Shown here: in pieces, positions 60,931-64,000 of the stretch | Layout of the letters: every line of letters starts with the position of its first letter | How positions within the stretch are numbered: the stretch's first letter is position 1 | Assembly: GCF_013184525.1 (NCBI RefSeq) | Contig: NZ_JAAOIZ010000002.1 | Span: 1 to 64,000 of the forward strand | DNA from: Chryseobacterium sp. LAM-KRS1 | GTDB lineage: Bacteria > Bacteroidota > Bacteroidia > Flavobacteriales > Weeksellaceae | Length of the DNA stretch: 64,000 nucleotides | Direction: 5' to 3' | The notes under the pieces: generated by a model | What the model saw: the letters and a program-made list of their open reading frames with translations, nothing else | The model's database searches: none | Told to the model about the DNA's origin: nothing | Translations under genes and position numbers: made by a program

Positions 60931-61638
60931 TTATTTTGCCGGTTTAGTCGCCCTGAACTCTATCTTACTAGGTAAAACCCTTGGATTCATTTTTAAAATA
61001 TCCAACACCAGATTTCCCATATCTTCAGGCTGAATTTTCCATGCATCTTTTTCTGAAACAACATTCCCGTTGAAATTCGTCGCTACAGATCCCGGCATAA
61101 TGACTGTTGTTTTAATATTATATTTTCTTAGATCTATCATTGCGGCCTGTGTAAAACCAACAACCCCAAATTTTGAGGCGTTATAACCAGTTCCGTTTTC
61201 AAAAAAATTAGCTCCTGCCAGACTTGAAATTGTAATATAATATCCTTCCGTCTTCTTTAACTCCTCAACTGAAGCTTTTAACGTATAAAAAGCGCCGGTT
61301 AAATTTGTTCCTATCATAGTATTCCATTCTTCCACAGTAAGTTCATCTACGGGCTTAAATATCCCTAATCCTGCATTCGCAATTACAAAATCTACTTTTC
61401 CAAACTTCTGTACAGTGTATTTTATAGCTTCCTCTTCACTTTCAAGACTTCTCACATCTGAAACAATCCCTAAAACCTGTCCGGAATATGGCTGCAATTC
61501 TTTTTCTGCTTTCATTACATCTTCTCTTTTACGTCCTGAAAAGGCAACTGATACTCCGTTTTCCAATAAAATCCTGGCAATTCCAAAACCTATCCCCTTG
61601 GTTCCTCCTGTTATATAGGCTACTTTATTTTCGATCAT
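60931..61638 (-). CDS. SDR-family oxidoreductase
   Basis: 235 residues from the ATG at 61636-61638 (MIENKVAYITGGTKGIGFGIARIL); the GTG 9 bp upstream is less likely. The dinucleotide loop TGGTKGIGFG is at about 10-19, NAG in VIANAGLGIF at about 84-93, and the catalytic Ser, Tyr and Lys lie in TISSLAG and GYNASKFG. It reduces or oxidises a carbonyl or hydroxyl with NAD(P)(H). Acetoacetyl-CoA or 3-ketosphinganine-type reductases belong to this fold, but no specific substrate can be called. Confidence 0.92.
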   Translation of the reverse strand: MIENKVAYITGGTKGIGFGIARILLENGVSVAFSGRKREDVMKAEKELQPYSGQVLGIVSDVRSLESEEEAIKYTVQKFGKVDFVIANAGLGIFKPVDELTVEEWNTMIGTNLTGAFYTLKASVEELKKTEGYYITISSLAGANFFENGTGYNASKFGVVGFTQAAMIDLRKYNIKTTVIMPGSVATNFNGNVVSEKDAWKIQPEDMGNLVLDILKMNPRVLPSKIEFRATKPAK

Positions 61639-61660
61639 ACATTTCACTTTAATTCCCTAA

Positions 61661-61690
61661 AATAAAAAAAACGCTTCAATTGAAGCGTTA
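61661..61690 (-). terminator. Terminator-like palindrome between the SDR and T9SS genes
   Basis: AACGCTTC-AATT-GAAGCGTT (61670-61689), a perfect 20-bp palindrome with an A run on its left that forms the U tract for the T9SS gene upstream on the leftward transcript. Confidence 0.8.
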
Positions 61691-61715
61691 ATTCTTGCTA
61701 AGATTAATCAGTTAT

Positions 61716-62732
61716 TTATTTTTTAATAATTTTTTTAGATATCTTCCCATCTATGGTCTCAATACTGATGATATAAGCACCTGAACCGAGATGCCTTACA
61801 TCAATTTTATCTCCATCAAATTGCGCATGCATATTTCTTCCGGCAGCATTAAAAATTTCAATTTTAGTTACAGTTGACTTGGATTGTATAGCAACAAAAT
61901 CAGTTGCAGGATTTGGATAAACCAAAACACTATCGTCCAACACGGAAGCTTCTTTTGTTCCTAATACTCCATTATTTGTAGCTGAAAGTGTATAATTATC
62001 AAAAGAAGTGATATGAGCAACCGTATTTCCCGCTCCAACAACAGAAACGAAATCCATTTCAAAAGGATCTACTCCGGGGGCGGCAGGAATGTAGGTAGCC
62101 GGAGGACTAGAAACAATACCGCCCGGACTTAACCATGTTACCACCCCTGTAGTTTTATTAAATGTACATTTTAATGTAATCCACGTATTTGCTGGATAGG
62201 TATATGTATTAGGCTCCAGATAAAAAAGAATATTACCCGTTACATTTGTCGTAGTATTGGTATAATATGCTATGCCTACAACTCTTTGTGAAGCATAATC
62301 ATATCCTGCTCCAAGAAGCGTTTTATGGGTCGTGGTATCATAAACTAAAACAGTTCCCCTGCCTGAACCTCCTGTAGCACTTCCTGTATATAAATTAAAT
62401 TCCAATTTTAAAATATCATTTCCCGGCGTTCTAGCGGCCCAGGCAGCCGGTAAACCGTCTTTCCACATATATCTTGTCCCTGTTGCAGTAGCACTTCCCG
62501 TAAGCTGCAAAGATTTATCATGAGAAGCATCGATATTTACAATCTGTGCATCTGAATTAGACCCTCCTGCAAAATCGGTACGAAATCCACCTTGCCCTAA
62601 AGTGTTTGGAGTAATAGTAGTTCCGACATTTCCTATGGTATAGGAATTAAAATTATCACCTTGTAAGGACTGAGCATTCCATGTTTGGAATAAACCAAAT
62701 AAAAATACACTAATAGATAAAACTTTTTTCAT
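61716..62732 (-). CDS. T9SS-secreted protein with concanavalin-like body
   Basis: 338 residues from the ATG at 62730-62732 (MKKVLSISVFLFGLFQTWNAQ, a signal peptide); the 22 codons above it are spacer. The body (about 22-250) has beta-sandwich features (GDNFNSYTIGNVGTTITPN, EFNLYTGSATGGSGRGTVLVYD, TLKCTFNKTTGVVTWLSPGG), similar to laminin-G/concanavalin-type surface proteins; this is inferred. The C-terminal domain begins VLVYPNPATDFVAIQS and ends KKIIKK, the type A T9SS signal. It is exported across the outer membrane and attached or released. Confidence 0.85.
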   Translation of the reverse strand: MKKVLSISVFLFGLFQTWNAQSLQGDNFNSYTIGNVGTTITPNTLGQGGFRTDFAGGSNSDAQIVNIDASHDKSLQLTGSATATGTRYMWKDGLPAAWAARTPGNDILKLEFNLYTGSATGGSGRGTVLVYDTTTHKTLLGAGYDYASQRVVGIAYYTNTTTNVTGNILFYLEPNTYTYPANTWITLKCTFNKTTGVVTWLSPGGIVSSPPATYIPAAPGVDPFEMDFVSVVGAGNTVAHITSFDNYTLSATNNGVLGTKEASVLDDSVLVYPNPATDFVAIQSKSTVTKIEIFNAAGRNMHAQFDGDKIDVRHLGSGAYIISIETIDGKISKKIIKK

Positions 62733-63054
62733 AACATAATTTTTTAGTATTATAACATTAATTTTTTTAGTACAAATTCCTTTAGAATCCATATTCATTA
62801 TTAAGACAACTAAAATCTGAAAAGGTTGCTCATGAAATAAAAAAATAAATCAACCTGGAAAAATCATGATGTGATACGGGTATATCCGCAGACCTCATTT
62901 TGTTGATTTTTTCGTGATGACTTATTCTGAGCCTGACCGATTTTATATTACAAAACTATCTTGGTACTAAAAGATTACAAATACTTGGAAAAGGGTAATT
63001 ATTTCTACCTAGTTTTAGGTATTTTTAAAATTAATCAATGAAATATTTTGGCAA
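62733..63054. other. Intergenic region with no recognised content
   Basis: About 320 bp between two leftward T9SS cargo genes. No ORF, -7 box or structured RNA was recognised; the terminator of the right-hand gene follows at 63055. Confidence 0.55.
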
Positions 63055-63087
63055 TAAAAAAACGCTCCGGATTGGAGCGTTTTTTAT
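63055..63087 (-). terminator. Terminator of the right-edge T9SS gene
   Basis: Arms AAAAACGCTCC and GGAGCGTTTTT (core 61-68 and 74-81 of the 63000 block), loop GGATT, 20 bp after the stop at 63105. Confidence 0.85.
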
Positions 63088-63104
63088 ACTAAAGTTTATT
63101 AGTT

Positions 63105-64000
63105 TTATTCTTTAATGATTTTTTGAACATATACTTTTCCATCACTTGCCTTAACCTTTAAGATATAAGTTCCTTTTGTAAAGCTTGATACGTTTACTTC
63201 ATTAACATTTTTATTATTAGAAATTGAAGTAATCACTCTTCCATTCATGTCATAAATATCAATTCCTTCAGATTTTAAATTGTTACCAAATCTGAATTTC
63301 AAAACATCTTTAACCGGATTTGGAAAAACTTGAAAATCTTGCGAATTTGTAACTTCTGTAACTCCTAGTGTTGTTGTTGTGCCTTCAATAGAAAAAGCCA
63401 AACCATTAAGTGCTGCAGTATTTGTTAAGTCAAATAAATCCGTCCAATCAGTTGCTCCCGCTCCAAAAGCATCACTTGGATCAACTAACTTAGCTGGATT
63501 CCCATTTATTGTTCCTGCAAACCAATTAAATCGAGGACCTGCCGTATAAGCCGTTAGGTTTGTTTTTGCCGCAAATACTAACCAGTAAACAGTATTAGGT
63601 TGTAATACAAGAGGTGTTGATAGCGCAGCTGCCACATCAATATTATAAGTATAATTGGAAGTTCCAGATTTTACCAAGCCATACCCTGGAGCACCTTTAG
63701 CAATATTAATAGCTGCTATCGGAGCTACAGCCGGATTGTTAGGAATTCCTGCAGGGCTACCCGCTGAATTAGCATAAATGTATAACATTAAACCAGTTCC
63801 AACAGTAGTTTCAAGAGTTCCAGAACTCTGAAAACCAGAAATAGAAATTTTTGTTATTGTACTTTGACTGGCAAGCGTAAAGTCATCAGCAGCTGCAACA
63901 AAATTCCCATTGGCGAGCACATCGGCAACAATACCATTAGTTGTAGTTGTAGGTTGAGAGAAAATAACAGTTTGAGCGTTTAGATTCATTACTCCAAGTA
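63105..64000 (-). CDS. T9SS-secreted protein, 5' end beyond the right edge
   Basis: At least 298 residues. The ATG at 63987-63989 is probably internal: the frame stays open to the window edge and reads LGVMNLNAQ, the tail of a signal peptide that should begin outside the window. The mature part (TVIFSQPTTTTNGIVADVLANGNFVAAADDFTLASQSTITKISISGFQSSGT) looks like a beta-sandwich surface domain, with VYWLVFAAKTNLTAYTAGPRFNWFAG further on. The end is a T9SS sorting domain: FQVFPNPVKDVLKFRFGN to the final VQKIIKE. Confidence 0.85.
   Translation of the reverse strand, partial: LGVMNLNAQTVIFSQPTTTTNGIVADVLANGNFVAAADDFTLASQSTITKISISGFQSSGTLETTVGTGLMLYIYANSAGSPAGIPNNPAVAPIAAINIAKGAPGYGLVKSGTSNYTYNIDVAAALSTPLVLQPNTVYWLVFAAKTNLTAYTAGPRFNWFAGTINGNPAKLVDPSDAFGAGATDWTDLFDLTNTAALNGLAFSIEGTTTTLGVTEVTNSQDFQVFPNPVKDVLKFRFGNNLKSEGIDIYDMNGRVITSISNNKNVNEVNVSSFTKGTYILKVKASDGKVYVQKIIKE

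Noticed and set aside
63105-63989. ATG at 63989 as the true start of the right-edge gene
   Set aside because: It lies in the last part of a signal peptide (LGVMNLNAQ) and the frame is open upstream, so the real start is outside the window.

Overview
The window is chromosomal DNA from a low-GC member of the Bacteroidota, most likely Chryseobacterium or a close Weeksellaceae relative. The evidence is AT-rich intergenic DNA; promoters with the Bacteroidota -7 element TAnnTTTG and little Shine-Dalgarno signal; several secreted proteins ending in a type IX secretion (T9SS) sorting domain; menaquinone genes; a capnine-type lipid gene pair; and many DUF families typical of Flavobacteriia. The genus is an inference. 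No insertion sequence, prophage, CRISPR array, tRNA or rRNA was seen.

Layout. 1-5.7 kb: the N-terminus of a DUF2723 membrane protein (leftward, cut by the edge), then four rightward genes: a cystathionine/cysteine-synthase-like PLP enzyme, an alpha-oxoamine synthase (together a plausible sulfonolipid module), a secreted glucosaminidase and a large radical SAM protein. 5.8-18.3 kb: mainly leftward housekeeping genes (atpD-atpC, KdsB, PAP2 phosphatase, aminotransferase, phosphohexomutase), with rightward ribF and an NAD(P)-binding protein, and a striking 19-copy octamer array. 18.4-29 kb: a leftward membrane/glycosyltransferase cluster, the SRP RNA on the opposite strand, menB-menA, a TPR protein and gyrA. 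29-36 kb: small lipoproteins, a double-glycine-leader Cys-rich peptide and uvrA. 36-43.5 kb: a Crp-family regulator with a DJ-1/PfpI protein and an ABM monooxygenase, an isolated tssE-tssF pair of the type VI secretion baseplate, an amino acid permease, a DUF4920 protein and an M14 peptidase. 43.5-44.3 kb: an unusually long, motif-dense intergenic region before an XRE-type HTH gene. 45-64 kb: all genes leftward: proline dehydrogenase, UbiA prenyltransferase with a mevalonate-kinase-like GHMP kinase, a T9SS metalloprotease, transporters, thiolase, an ECF sigma/anti-sigma/outer-membrane group, a bifunctional nuclease, etfAB, an SDR and two T9SS cargo proteins, the last cut by the right edge.

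How the genes work together. Energy metabolism is represented by ATP synthase beta/epsilon, ETF alpha/beta, thiolase, proline dehydrogenase and menaquinone synthesis. Envelope biogenesis is represented by KdsB, GT2, PAP2, DUF2723, the presumed sulfonolipid enzymes and a prenyl/mevalonate pair. The most interesting non-housekeeping items are the GG-leader peptide, the tssE-tssF island, the regulatory region before the HTH gene with a repeated TTTACA/TGTAAA operator, the TTATGCA inverted repeats before etfBA, and the octamer array in a divergent promoter region. All functional calls rest on reading motifs by eye; no database search was possible. Several gene starts were moved to agree with ATG codons and with -7 elements, as explained entry by entry.
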